From: Fistulifera solaris
Lineage: Eukaryota > Bacillariophyta > Bacillariophyceae > Naviculales > Stauroneidaceae
Direction: 5' to 3'
NCBI GenBank assembly: GCA_030295235.1
Contig: AP026128.1
Location: 744,001-808,000 of the forward strand
Length of the DNA stretch: 64,000 nt
Shown here: positions 53,945-64,000 of the stretch, piece by piece
Position numbering within the stretch: the first letter of the stretch is position 1
Layout of the letters: each line of letters starts with the position of its first letter
Program-made: the position numbers and the translations under genes
Notes under the pieces: model-generated
What the model was told of the DNA's origin: nothing
The model's input: only the letters and a program-made list of their open reading frames with translations
Databases searched by the model: none

Positions 53945-55195
53945 ATGGGATCTTCTCAATCAACGCAACGTGACCCAGTCATCTTACGCGAGAAAGAGAT
54001 TGAAAGAAACAGAGTGTTAATTCCACCTGTCTTTGGTCTTCCTAATGTTCAACTGCCTCTGTCTTCTTCGGTGCGGGGACGACTCCCTCGAGGCCATCCG
54101 TCTATGATCGAAATCCTTCGACAAACCGACACTTCCGTTCGCATTTTACAAGATTATATGAAGACGGGTGTCTGGATTGAAGCCAACTCGCCGTCGGGTT
54201 CCCTCGTACACGCCAGTGTGCAGCCAGAGAAAGGAACGGCATCGGGTAACATTGACGTGGCGTTCCCTATCAAGGGAGACCATTCTGTAGAGATATCTGG
54301 AGGAACCGATCACGCTCCGACTATGAAATGTAATTTCAACTGGAAGAATATGATCTGGTTGGTGGCGCAAACGGATGTCGAAGGAAATAGTTGGTGCGGA
54401 GTCAATGCTGCGAGACGGTTCAATTTTTTTGAAGCTGAGAATAAAGATCACGAATTGCATGTGCAAGTCGGTTCATGGGTGACGGGTGCCCCGACGAAGA
54501 CTTCGACGACAACACGGATAGTGCCAAAGAGTGCGAATGGATACGCCGTTTTGGATTACTTGGGCGCTACGGCGGCTATCGAAGGCATATTTCCGCTGCA
54601 GGCCGATACCAACCAGGATAAATGGTATTGCGATTACGGAAATGCGCGTACTCGATCCTATCTGTCGATTAATCTTTCAGATCAAACAAATGATGCAACA
54701 CCGCCATTGCAATTGACATTGGAGCGGTCCGAGTCCGCCACGGGTCAGGGAATGGCCGAATCATCGATTGGTCTATCGCAAGTCTTTTCTTTGGACCGAC
54801 CGCACGTCAACCCCATCGAGCACCGAGCACCCAAGGTGCGCAATACATTGGGATGGGCCATGCGGATGGAACGAGATTCGCATGCGAATGCGCGTGTATC
54901 TTTAGGGCTGGCTTGGCAAGTCAATCGGGCGGTGGCAGTTAAGGCAGTTGTGCAACCGGACAATCTAACCACCGCGCTACTTCTCAAACGATGGGAACAA
55001 CCACGTATCTTATGCAGTCTACTACATCGAGTTCATTGGAAGGATGACAAGAAAGGATACTTTGGGATTGGTTTAGAAGTCGAAACGACACCGAATCGAA
55101 CATCGAAAGCGTTTTATTATCCTGACAAGTTAAACGTATTCCCCGTTCCCTCCCAACAAGATGTACCGGAGACGAAAGCGACATTGGATCATTGA
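53945..55195 (+). CDS. N-myristoylation-motif protein, beta-rich, unknown function
   Basis: The 416-residue frame is intact and intronless. The first ATG (53945) gives MGSSQSTQRD, a classic N-myristoylation signal (Gly2, Ser6), so the protein probably attaches to a membrane face. There is no signal peptide or membrane helix. From about residue 95 the sequence alternates short hydrophobic and polar strands with many Gly/Asn turns (GNIDVAFPIKGDHSVEISGG; CNFNWKNMIWLVAQTD; ELHVQVGSWVTG; RVSLGLAWQVNRAVAVKAVV). This resembles an antiparallel beta barrel or beta-sandwich, comparable in style to the DNAJC11-like protein at 34-35 kb. I do not recognise the family. It ends 47 bp from the convergent CPOX stop. 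Confidence 0.7.
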   Translation: MGSSQSTQRDPVILREKEIERNRVLIPPVFGLPNVQLPLSSSVRGRLPRGHPSMIEILRQTDTSVRILQDYMKTGVWIEANSPSGSLVHASVQPEKGTASGNIDVAFPIKGDHSVEISGGTDHAPTMKCNFNWKNMIWLVAQTDVEGNSWCGVNAARRFNFFEAENKDHELHVQVGSWVTGAPTKTSTTTRIVPKSANGYAVLDYLGATAAIEGIFPLQADTNQDKWYCDYGNARTRSYLSINLSDQTNDATPPLQLTLERSESATGQGMAESSIGLSQVFSLDRPHVNPIEHRAPKVRNTLGWAMRMERDSHANARVSLGLAWQVNRAVAVKAVVQPDNLTTALLLKRWEQPRILCSLLHRVHWKDDKKGYFGIGLEVETTPNRTSKAFYYPDKLNVFPVPSQQDVPETKATLDH

Positions 55196-55242
55196 ATGAT
55201 CTGATGCTATTAATTTCGTATTTTGCTTCTTCAGATTTCTCG

Positions 55243-56395
55243 CTATGAGGAGGTAGAGTCATCTGACGACGCCCACTCCCTGGGATTCTTTAAAACTTCG
55301 GTCAACTTTGCCTCGGGACTGTTTGGTGTTATTTGGTGATTGTATTCGAATGCAATGACTGGAGGAGCGGATACCATAACACCTTCCACACGAGGATTAC
55401 TGTTTGCCAAACCAAACTTGACACCGCGGTCGTATAGCAAGTTAAATTCTAGATACCTTCCTCGCCGAAGTAACTGCCATTGTTTTTGTTGTTCACTGTA
55501 TTTCTCTTGGCCTCGCGCCTTGACAATGGGAAGCCAGGACGGCATCCACGTATCTGCAACACCTTTAACGAAGGCTAGTGTCGTTTCCGAAGCCATCATG
55601 TCGTCAAAAGATTCCTCCCGTACCACGATGCTCGTTGCGTGCGGGTAAATAGAAGTAATCGTCGCAGTCCTTCTTCATGGTCTCGTACGTGAATTCCGCA
55701 TGATTTGGCAAGAGTTCCTGGCAAAGATCTCGGTACATGTTGTGAAAGGCTCGAATGTCATTTTCAAAAAGATAATAAGGAGTAAGATCGGCACCACCTC
55801 CAAACCAGGCCAAGAATTTCCCTTGACCCGTGCGTACCATGAAAATACGCACATCCGAACGAAAGGTGGGAACAAGAGGACTCCGTGTATGAAACACCAG
55901 ACTGAGTGCAGCTGCAGAGTAGACATCTCCCGCCACGACGACATCTTCGGATTGCCGAGCGCGTATCGTCGCTGCTCGATCCGCCGACAAAACGCCTTCC
56001 TTGATTACTGTCAGCGAGCACGCACCCTTTTCGATAATGCCTCCGCCTTGAATGACACGAGTAATTCCTCCACTTTTCAGTGACGTGTCAATACAGCCAT
56101 CTTCTTGGGCAAAGATGCCCCAGCCATCCCGTGAGAACTTGGATCCATTTTCGATGCTTTCGATCTCGCCAATGATCTCATTTTGTTTTTGTTGGAGAAA
56201 GTCAACGAACTCGTCGAAAAGAATACCGGAAGATTGTTTCGTGTTCTTGTTTTCGACAGACTTGCTAGCTGTTGATAGAGCGGGCGTTTTCGAGCGAGAA
56301 GATGCATGAACGTAGGTAGTTGGAGGAAGGTATCCAAGCACAAAAGATGACGAGAACAGCCCAATTTTCAAGCAACGAAAAAGGGTTCGTTGCAT
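55243..56395 (-). CDS. Coproporphyrinogen III oxidase, oxygen-dependent (one frameshift)
   Basis: Decarboxylates coproporphyrinogen III to protoporphyrinogen IX in haem and chlorophyll synthesis. It has an N-terminal hydrophobic stretch (IGLFSSSFVLGYLPP) and Ser/Thr-rich region, then HemF motifs: FSRDGWGIFAQEDG, GGGIIEKGACSLTVIKEGVL, FHTRSPLVPTFRSDVRIF, WFGGGADLTPYYLFENDI and GRYLEFNLLYDRGVKFGL. The frame breaks in GGIFFDD at the A run 55606-55609 (complement TTTT). The conserved double Phe needs six T, so two bases appear to be missing; alternatively one is extra. Restored length is ~384. The N-terminus could be a mitochondrial or plastid targeting sequence. It lacks the clear Phe(+1) motif, so location is open. 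Confidence 0.93.
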
Positions 56396-56546
56396 CTTTG
56401 TTGCCTTCGTTCGTTCTACAGGCTCTCTAGATTCTAAATATTAGAGGGGAACTTTAATGTTGGTTGCCTAGAGAATGAAATGTCAAGAAGGAATGAAAGA
56501 CAAGAGGATGACGACAAGAAGGGCTGCGACCGACGAGCTTTTTCAA

Positions 56547-56900
56547 TTTTTTCCTTGACAATCCCCTTGCAAAAGTTACGGATTTTACTTAACAGTACGA
56601 CATGAAAAGTGATAGATTATAACTAGCAAACAAAAACCGCTTCATGACTATGGCTGGTTGTGTAGACGGGAATCCTTAAAGGACCATCGATTTCATTCAA
56701 TTAATTAAGGTTATATGGATTAAAAGTTGAATAACCTTAATTAGATCGATCGTCATGAGCGTACCCTTATGGATTAGACTGTACATAACGAGCTATAGTT
56801 AAGAAGCGGTTCTTGAATGCTAACTACAATTCATAATTTTTTGTGTCGTTTTACTAAGTAAAATCCGTAAGATTTTGCAAGGGGATTGTAAAGGAAAAAA
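56547..56900. mobile_element. Hairpin MITE, family 1, copy B
   Basis: A 354-bp relative of the element at 27030-27382, in the same orientation. Ends are TTTTTTCCTTGACAATCCCC and GGGGATTGTAAAGGAAAAAA. Internal blocks are conserved in order (TTACGGATTTTA, GTGATAGAT, AATCCTTAAAGG-like, TGAATAACCTTAATTAGATC, GTACCCTTATGGATT, GCGGTT). The two copies differ by roughly a fifth of positions by eye, so they are not very recent. It inserted about 150 bp upstream of the CPOX start codon. Confidence 0.85.
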
Positions 56901-58258
56901 GAAAAAAAGCAGCCCCGTGAGATCAGTGACGAGAAAATAATAATGATGCGATGACAATATTTACTCCGTATTTAAGTCAATCTAACGCACACTAACGCAC
57001 ACTTTCGAAACGATTAAAGAACAATCATTACCCTAGCTGCTATTGAAGACCAAAGGAGACGAGAGTCGCAAGCGTAGCAAGATTACTGCTTATTCGGTTG
57101 CGCACGACGTCAGTGTTCTCGTGACGGCCATCGCGATGACGAATTCAGTGTGCTTTCTACCCACTAATCATTCGATATCTTCAAAACAAAGGCTGCGACC
57201 TTTTATTCTTTGCTATTTTTCCATGCTCGGCCACGGGAGACTTTGACGAATTAGGGAAGACCACAGAAGGCTTATTATGCCATTCTAGTTTATCAAACTA
57301 TCTTGCTTGATCAACGATTCACTGTTCAAGAAACACAAGACGCAATGACTCAAGGCCACGTTTCGCTTAATTGAACGAAGTTACGGCACATAACGCTCCC
57401 GAAGCAACAGAAGGTGCATGTCGTAGTAATTTCTGATTCGAACGGAGTATCATCGCGGTAGTTGAAAAGCGGTACACGAGCACCGAGCGCTCTTTCTTGT
57501 TGCAGAGTTGCGGTCTCTCCAAGAGCTCTCAATCCAGCTATCCTGATACTTTTACATGTGATGAATACTTTTCCAGCAAAGAACAACGGTCAAATGATAC
57601 ACGATTGAGGAACATATCTCTAACATTCGTTGCTTGATTACGTTATTTTTTACGACCATCCTTTCGATGTAACGCTCAAGGTACCACTTTCTTCAAACTG
57701 AAAAAATTGTTGAAAATTTATCTTGTCTTTGCAGACACAACTTGATTGCAAAATGGAGCGCTTTCGCGAAGTTCCGTAGCCAACTCACTACCCGATTTGG
57801 CGGTTCGATACTAGCACGATTCTCGACTAAAGCTTCCTTCTTCTCAAACTTGTGGCGGAGTGAGCTACCTACAAAATGTGTCGACCCACGCCATGGCAAA
57901 GGCTTTCAAACCAAATTTGAGCTTCAAGACACCTTCATGTCCAGTACGCGGTTTCATTTGTGTCACAACACTGTATGATGCGGATGACTGGTCAACCCCG
58001 GATGGTTAACTTTTCGTAAGGACGCTGAGTTCTTTGAATGAAAAAACTCGCGCAAGTTGCAATGGGCCGTCGAATAGTTTCTGGAATTGTAGGGCAAGAG
58101 TCTATAATCCCCTCATAAATAACGAGCAATCCATTAGATAAGCGATTCCTGACTCCCGACCGTGTGTTGCGCTCGATGCAAATCTGAAACAGGCAAACAA
58201 CGATGTTCGGTTGAACATATCCAAATTGTTCGCCTAGAGTGCACCGCAGGTATTTTCG
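56901..58258. other. Intergenic, no gene supported
   Basis: 1.36 kb between CPOX and the glycosyltransferase gene. TACTCCGTA occurs at 56962-56970. Short ATG frames near 57043-57246 and 57742-57978 lack recognisable motifs. No RNA gene or repeat was found. Confidence 0.45.
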
Positions 58259-59427
58259 TCAACTGAGGTAGTCTCTTTGGAGGATACTCGCAGCTTCTTG
58301 GGCCCCCGATGGGAACACAAGTGGTTTATTCCATTCACAATCTAGTAATGAGTTGCCAATGTCCGCAATTGTGCTCACGAGATCCGACCAATCACAAAAG
58401 AGAACGTGACCATAATCATTGTGCCATTCTTGCAAACAAGCGTGCTCCGGCCAATCAGGCCGATTGATGCAGATGGCGGGGACTTGATTCACGACGGCTT
58501 CCGTCTGTGTACCGTAGCCGGTTTTCGTAATCACCAAATCACTGCTGGCCAATAAATCAATATACGACATATGCTGCTCGAGCAATGATTGCGCTAGAAA
58601 ATCCGCTCGTTTAGGTGCTTTCTGTAAAATAGAATCGGGCCATATCCAATAGACATTCTTCTTACGAGGCCATTGATGAAGAGGAAAACCATCCAAAGCG
58701 ACGCCGCCCACACCTACTAAAATAAAACGCGCCGCATCATTCTTCACAAGTGACTTTAAGGGTCTCTTTTGCCCTACTCGAGCCACCGGAGCGATCGCTT
58801 TTCGCCTTGGAATAAAGTCCATGGGCATGGATGGTGTAGGTTGTAAAAGAGGTCGCACTGTTCGTATGCGTGGACCATCTGGTTGTGAATTTCGGCCGAC
58901 CCTTTCTCATTTTGACAGTAAGAGAGAAAGATATCTGCCCAATTCAGGGAACACAGTCCAACATTCGGAATCCCTAACATCCCAGCAGCATCGAGACTGA
59001 GATAAGGGACATTACTGAGCAAGCAATCCGGTTGAAGTCGTTCGAGTTGTCGAGCTGCCGATGCCCGTCGTTCTTGATAATTGCTATGAAACTCCCGATA
59101 CCAATCCATCGTGGCCTCGACATCGACCGTCAATGCATCGCGCATGATCATCCCCGTATCAAGTTCGGCTTCCATTAATCGAAAGGGACGGTGCAAACGT
59201 TCGCAGAGTGTCTTCTCGTTGGCAGCACGCGTGCGAATGGTCAGTTGCTCGATTTCGGGCAAAGCATTTAGCACAGCGGCCGTCTGCGCGACGTGACCAA
59301 AGCCGTGTGCCGATATATCTACAACCACGTGCTTCATTAGCACCATGCTTCCGTGGTTCCGTTGTATTGAGGATGAATGATACCGCGCCGTATTATCGAA
59401 ATGATAAAAAACCGCTTTATGACTCAT
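58259..59427 (-). CDS. MurG-like (GT28-style) glycosyltransferase (one frameshift)
   Basis: An enzyme of about 390 residues resembling bacterial GT-B glycosyltransferases. Its N-terminal domain has VVVDISAHGFGHVAQTAAVL, the glycine-rich loop of MurG-like enzymes. The C-terminal donor-binding domain has FILVGVGGVALDGFP, LLASSDLVITKTGYGTQTEA and VPAICINRPDWPEHA. Donor and acceptor are unknown. The frame breaks at the A run 58845-58848 (one base missing). Restoring it reads CDLFLQPTPSMPMDFIP. The ATG at 59427 is the first. A later one (59337, MKHVVVD) fits bacterial relatives better, leaving the extra 30 residues doubtful. A Harbinger transposon lies 58 bp upstream of the first ATG. Confidence 0.75.
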
Positions 59428-59757
59428 GACTGAAAGAATATTGCAGTCGTGATGACAATAGAATAAACCAACACTCGGACCTATGGGCCTGTACTAACGG
59501 CAGGGTTTTGAGGATGGGATCCCAGGTTTTATGGCCTAACAGGCTTTAGGATGACACGACAGACGGTCCCAACAGGCCAAAAAAATCTGGGTTTGCCCAG
59601 GTTTTTTTTCGTTCCCCATTTTTTTTCTGGGCAGCCCAAGTAAGCTGGGATCGGCTGGGACCGCGCAATTTTCCTCGTCCGTTTTGATTTCTTTTCACTC
59701 CATTCATCTTCCGTTTTCACAATATCCATCTATTCCGGTAACAACGTAAAGACTAAC

Positions 59758-61461
59758 ATGGCTAGCGAAGACACGACACCTCCCAACGATTCTCTTCCCG
59801 ACTGGGGGTCGAACAATGGCAACTACGACGACGATTCGCTTGCAACGACAATCCACCGGCTGAAGAATCTTCGGTGGAGACCGCCGAACTTCAGCGCGTA
59901 TTGGAAGTTCCTGTCACGGCACAGCCTAGAAACAGGCCTCGTACAGTAGTTGTCCCTGCATCCGGCCTCCAGGACAACCAGATGCCTCTGTACGTGCCGA
60001 TGAGACCGCGGCTGCTGCCCCAGCTCCGTCGATTGCGCAGCTTCTAACGGCAACAACACTTCTAACGCCAACGGCACTGTTGTCACCGCACCATCTTCCG
60101 CTGCCGAGACTTCCTCCACACGAAAAGGAACAAGGCTGGATTAATGATAGTGTAACGTTTGCGGATTTTGAAGTTGACGAATCAGGCAAGCCGGTCTCCA
60201 TCCGTGGCATGCTATTCTCGACTTTCCACTGCAAAGTCCTTCGCTCACTCTGCAGTCACGACAAATTCAAACTAAATGGTGTCAGCAAGTGTACTACCAA
60301 AGCTGACTATATTGCCTTCCCTCGTAGATGGGTATAAAAACAAAGATGTGATTACCGCCGTGGGAGGTATTGACGAAAGGTTGACTCCCAATTGCAGATT
60401 CCGTATTCTCAACATCATCTTCGACGACAGCTACGCCACCAAATTCATCGAGGCACATCACACCACTGGGACTATTCCTGAAACTGGGGGGAGGTAAGGA
60501 GGGCGTTTTGGAAGGAAGCAGAAACGGAGTTTCAGAATCCTGAAAAGTATTACGGGGTATATTTTACTAGCGGTGAATCAGATAAAGTCGACCTGCTCCT
60601 ACGCGAGAAGACCTCTTTCATCAAAAAAACCGACAAAATTCTTCCCCACAACGCAAAGCGGCTTCGCTATCTATCAGGAAATCACCCGCAAGTACAGGGA
60701 CATTCACTTTCGTTACACGCGATCCGGCAGCCATCAGGACTTTTGGAATTTCTGCGGAGGATGCATTACTTCTTATTATCTTCACAAGTTGCTGCAGGAT
60801 TTGAAGCCGAATTTGTTAGCAACGGTCAACAAGGAATTGCCTCCTGACTCTTTTATGACTACGGAGGACATTCGTGCCATCTTCTTGGAGGACGACGGGA
60901 CTCCGCCAGAGGATAATATCGAGCCCTATAACATGTTTGGGCGCACTCCGAACTCCAACAAACAAGCAAAGAAAGATGACGACGATCTAAGAACACTTGT
61001 TTCAGTCGTTTCCGCGGGAAGAAAGGATAAGGAAGACGCACTTTCGATGAAGACAAAACTTGCCGAAGGAAAGCTGATTATCATGCAAGCCGAATTAGAT
61101 CACAAAGTTGCCATGGCTAAGAGCCGAAGAAGAACGAAAGGTCGAGGGAGGTAAATATGCGTAAACAGGAGATGGAATTTCAGCGTAAAGGAAGAGGAAC
61201 GCAAGCAGGAGTTGCACGAAGTCGATGCAATTCAAGTTGTCGCTGGAAGAACTACACCGGCAACTTGCTCAGGAGCGTGAGCAATGGGAATCAATTCAGG
61301 TTCAAATCAATGCTAAATTCGAACTCGCTAATAAAACCACCAACGAGACTTTGGTTCGGATGCTGTCGAACGATATCGAGAGACTTCAAGGGAAAATTAT
61401 TGAAGTCGAGGCAGAGGTGAACCGTATTAAAAAAGTCATCGTTGACTGTCAGTCAAAGTAG
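59758..61461 (+). pseudogene. Harbinger second ORF (accessory protein), multiply frameshifted
   Basis: A chain of overlapping plus-strand frames starts with the ATG at 59758 (ASEDTTPPNDSLPDWGSNNG). It continues through EQGWINDSVTFADFEVDESG, KNKDVITAVGGIDERLTPNC, FDDSYATKFIEAHHTTG and a coiled, charged part (ELHRQLAQEREQWESIQVQ) to the stop near 61461. At least four frame changes are needed. In other Harbinger elements the second protein is a DNA-binding partner that helps nuclear import of the transposase. Its Myb-like motif is not clear here. I cannot tell decay from assembly indels. Confidence 0.6.
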
Positions 61462-61546
61462 AGTATCTTTTCGATTCCCTCGCAAAGTCCGTTTCAGTTA
61501 TATATCAGTAACTATTACATAAGAACTATTATTATTATTATTATTA

Positions 61547-62919
61547 TTATAACAATGTGTGTTGTGCTTTATCTTCGACGGCGAGCCGGTCGAACCAATC
61601 CCAAGCGGCAATTTTATTAACGTAAGCTCTCCTGAGTTGAGACTCCCCCGTAACCTGTATAGCTAGCTCTGGATAGACAAGAGGCCTATCGTAGAAATTA
61701 TCCGCATCTCCATAGTTGTCGATTTCATCATCGTTGTCGGCATACTCTAACGTTTGCCCATCGTGTCTGAATTGCATCTCACTTTCGCCGATACAGAAAT
61801 TCTGGAGAATGCAGCATGAAAGGAAAATGAGACCAACTGTTCGAAGACATGCCTTCTGGTCATGCTGAAAGATACGGAAGCGGTTGGTGAGATAACCAAA
61901 TGCTCTTTCGATTGTGGTTCTCATCTGACTCAAGTAGAAGTTATAGTTGCCGTTCATTTCAGTTCGACCACTAGCACCCGCAAAGGGGTCAGCAGGTGCT
62001 CAGTACAACCATACAGCGTTATCGCCAGCAATGAAGTAGCCAAGGGGTAAACTTTCAATTTTGTTGGCAAGCGGATTAAGCTTATGTGCAGACACGTCTG
62101 GTTGGCTGCCAGGAAGCAACGCAGACAGAGGTAAAGCGCATAGTGGGATCACAGCACGCTTGGCCGTTGATGCCGTAGCGGTGATAATGACCAGAAAAAA
62201 AGGCCTTTTGGTTTCCTTCACCACAATCAGAGACTCGCGGAGTTTTTGTGCAAATAAGGAACCCATCAAGGCAACCGACACATCCATTGATGACACCACG
62301 GGTACTCTTCTTCCGAAACCCCCTAGCTGCATGCTTTATCTCTGCCTCGGTTGAAGGAAACTTTATCGCAAGCTCGGGACACTGAATAAGAGCCTTGAGG
62401 CAGTTGTTTGTGACGCGGTAAAACGAGGACTTTGAAATTCCCATCTGCAAACACACAGCACGATAATCTGTGCCGCTCAACCACCGCAAAGTCGTGGCAA
62501 CGATAAGGACAGTATCAATAGGATCCGTTCCTGTGCTGTAGGAACGACATTTCCTTATTGATTTTCAGAAAAGGATCCAAGAGCGAACACAGCTTTTGAA
62601 AGGATGGGTAAGTCATTCGATACAACATGACAAATTCATTTACACGTCGAAGATGCAAAATGTTGACGTGTCTGGTCCAATCGATTCGCTTGTTCACAAT
62701 GTATTCCGGACGAGGAATTGGGCGCCTTTTATATGCGGCGCATGCAATAGCAGCGACGACAAAGTCGTCCACAATGATATCGTCGTCCGTATCATCATCA
62801 GAATCCGATTCGGAAAACAGATCCATATCACAATCAGAATCAAAATCCCAGTCGGAATCGGAATCGGACTCATGCAGCCAGGAGTGGATAATGTCGCTGC
62901 AATTTATGGAAGAAAACAT
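61547..62919 (-). pseudogene. Harbinger DDE transposase (HARBI1-like), interrupted
   Basis: The N-terminal part has an acidic start and YRMTYPSFQKLCSLLDPFLK. The catalytic core includes LRWLSGTDYRAVCLQMGISK, GCVGCLDGFLICTK (first Asp), FFSGHYHRYGINGQACCDPT, ESLPLGYFIAGDNAVW (second Asp) and NFYLSQMRTTIERAFGYLTN (Glu). It needs frame changes near 62519-62530 and near 62115, and has an in-frame TGA just after the second Asp region (near 62005). With perfect element ends, some breaks could be sequence error, but the TGA suggests a truly non-autonomous copy. Confidence 0.8.
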
Positions 62920-63180
62920 AGCAAGCGTTTACGTTAGGTGAATGAACGAAAGCAATGAACATTAAGTGAAATGCCGACAATCTAAAATGTGGCGCCAAAA
63001 TTGATTTTTAAAAAAAAATGCGTTGTCTTACTGTCACTAACATTAAAACCCATGATCCCAAGTGTCAAAACTCGTTAACACCAATTACGGACCCCATGTA
63101 GGGATAAGCCTCTTGAGTGCCAGTCGTAGGCCATAAAACCTGGGATCCCATCCTCAAAACCCTGCCGTTAGTACAGGCCC

Positions 63181-64000
63181 TATAGTAAATACAAGAGAGG
63201 GCGAATTTACATCATGAATCATTACAGGACATGTGTGAAAGCCCTTATCCCTAAGGAAGTTTTCATGACTTCAAAGTCGACTTACAGGATAAGTGGACTT
63301 GAAAGTCCTCTTAATTTCTGGACGTAGGACATGGTAGGATTTGTACACAGATGATTTTTTCTCCACCTCGCGTAACAACGACAGCGACGTCAATGATGCT
63401 GATCATTGATTTGCATCAAAAAGAGCGATTCAGTTAAAGAAATTCTAATACAAACATAGTAAATCCTCTTGCTATCGGTATGGGCTGCTAAACTTGCCCA
63501 AGGGCTGCTTGTAAGAGCCGAAGGGGACTTATCGCCTCGTATTCGTAATACCTCCGTTGCGCAGTCGATTGCAGCCAACTCCTGTTGAGAAAATCAATGT
63601 ACCCGACTATGTAAGTGATCGAAATATCATAAGGACTTTCTTTATTAGCTCTCACCTATTGTCAACGCTGTAGGCCCCATTCGTTCCGGTAAATACCCCC
63701 GACGGCGCAAGCAATTTTATGATCGTCGCCATGCTTTTTCCCTAAGTAAAATCGTGATTTGTGGACGCGCTTCTTTAATTTCAAACTCCTTCATTCAACA
63801 ATCAACCAAAGTGTCCAAGAAAAGTCAATTCTTGTTTTATTACTTGAACTCCGCTCCGTTGGGGTCGGTAGCTGCTCTAGAGTCACGACGAGCGGAGCCT
63901 ATCCATGATCTCGACTAGCAGGCCATTCTGAACGCCATCTGCTTGATTTACCTCGCAAACTTGCACAAAGAAAGGAATCTATTTACTGCAGTTTGTTTTT
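63181..64000. other. Right end of window, no gene seen
   Basis: 820 bp after the transposon. No convincing reading frame (the longest is 62 codons), RNA gene or repeat. A short inverted pair GCTCCG/CGGAGC lies near 63852 and 63893. Confidence 0.4.

Larger units (their letters stand above)
59485..63180. mobile_element. PIF/Harbinger DNA transposon with perfect 54-bp inverted repeats
   Basis: A 3,696-bp element bounded by identical inverted repeats: left 59485-59538 starting GGGCCTGTACTAACGGCAGG, right 63127-63180 ending in its complement. Both sides carry TAT (59482-59484 and 63181-63183), a 3-bp target duplication as expected for the superfamily. It holds a DDE-type transposase on the minus strand and a second ORF on the plus strand, converging at about 61.5 kb, the usual two-gene plan. 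Identical ends imply recent insertion. Confidence 0.93.

Noticed and set aside
57043-57978. Small ORFs downstream of the CPOX upstream region
   Set aside because: Each is under 80 codons with no domain, and frames on both strands overlap.

Overview
This is nuclear DNA of a photosynthetic eukaryote, most likely a diatom or close stramenopile relative. The evidence is: short GT-AG introns (72-129 nt); a gene fusing a receptor-type guanylyl cyclase to a cyclic-nucleotide phosphodiesterase; an iron/siderophore periplasmic-binding-like surface protein of the diatom FBP1 type with a signal peptide and a GPI-like tail; N-termini resembling diatom plastid-targeting presequences; and a plant-type GDP-mannose 3,5-epimerase. 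The species cannot be fixed from the sequence. About 25 protein genes are supported, densely packed on both strands, with neighbouring genes as little as 44-48 bp apart.

Layout. 0-5.3 kb: a conserved uncharacterised gene, a Dabb protein, an ankyrin/coiled-coil protein and mitochondrial ribosomal protein uL15. 5.3-7.7 kb: gene-poor, with a small minisatellite. 7.7-17.4 kb: L-asparaginase, an eight-cysteine-repeat membrane protein, the FBP1-like protein and an ankyrin-RBR ubiquitin ligase. 17.6-26.9 kb: cyclase-phosphodiesterase receptor, CDC5-like splicing factor, mitochondrial CPN10 and a secretory-pathway membrane protein. 27-36 kb: a MITE, PRMT7, an HMG-box protein, a duplicated repeat carrying a second MITE, fructosamine kinase and a DNAJC11-like protein. 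36-42 kb: a gene desert with a foldback element, a ~3.8 kb satellite array and another MITE. 42-48 kb: a VOC protein, a SixA-like phosphatase, GDP-mannose epimerase and a PPR protein. 48-49.4 kb: a second satellite array. 49.5-59.4 kb: KRR1, SEC63, an N-myristoylated unknown, coproporphyrinogen oxidase, another MITE copy and a MurG-like glycosyltransferase. 59.5-63.2 kb: a complete-length PIF/Harbinger transposon with perfect 54-bp inverted repeats.

Most genes are unrelated housekeeping functions: translation and ribosome assembly (uL15, KRR1), protein folding and translocation (CPN10, SEC63, DNAJC11), splicing (CDC5), methylation (PRMT7), haem/chlorophyll precursor synthesis (CPOX) and ascorbate/cell-wall sugar supply (GME). 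No operon-like co-regulation is evident.

A recurring oddity is that about 14 of 25 genes need a one- (rarely two-) base shift, nearly always at a homopolymer, to give an intact conserved protein. I read this mainly as residual long-read assembly error. The most interesting real signals are a 7-nt micro-exon that carries part of the cyclase catalytic motif, three tandem arrays that share a CCAGA..TCTGG dyad, and four transposable-element types, three of which show clear target-site duplications.
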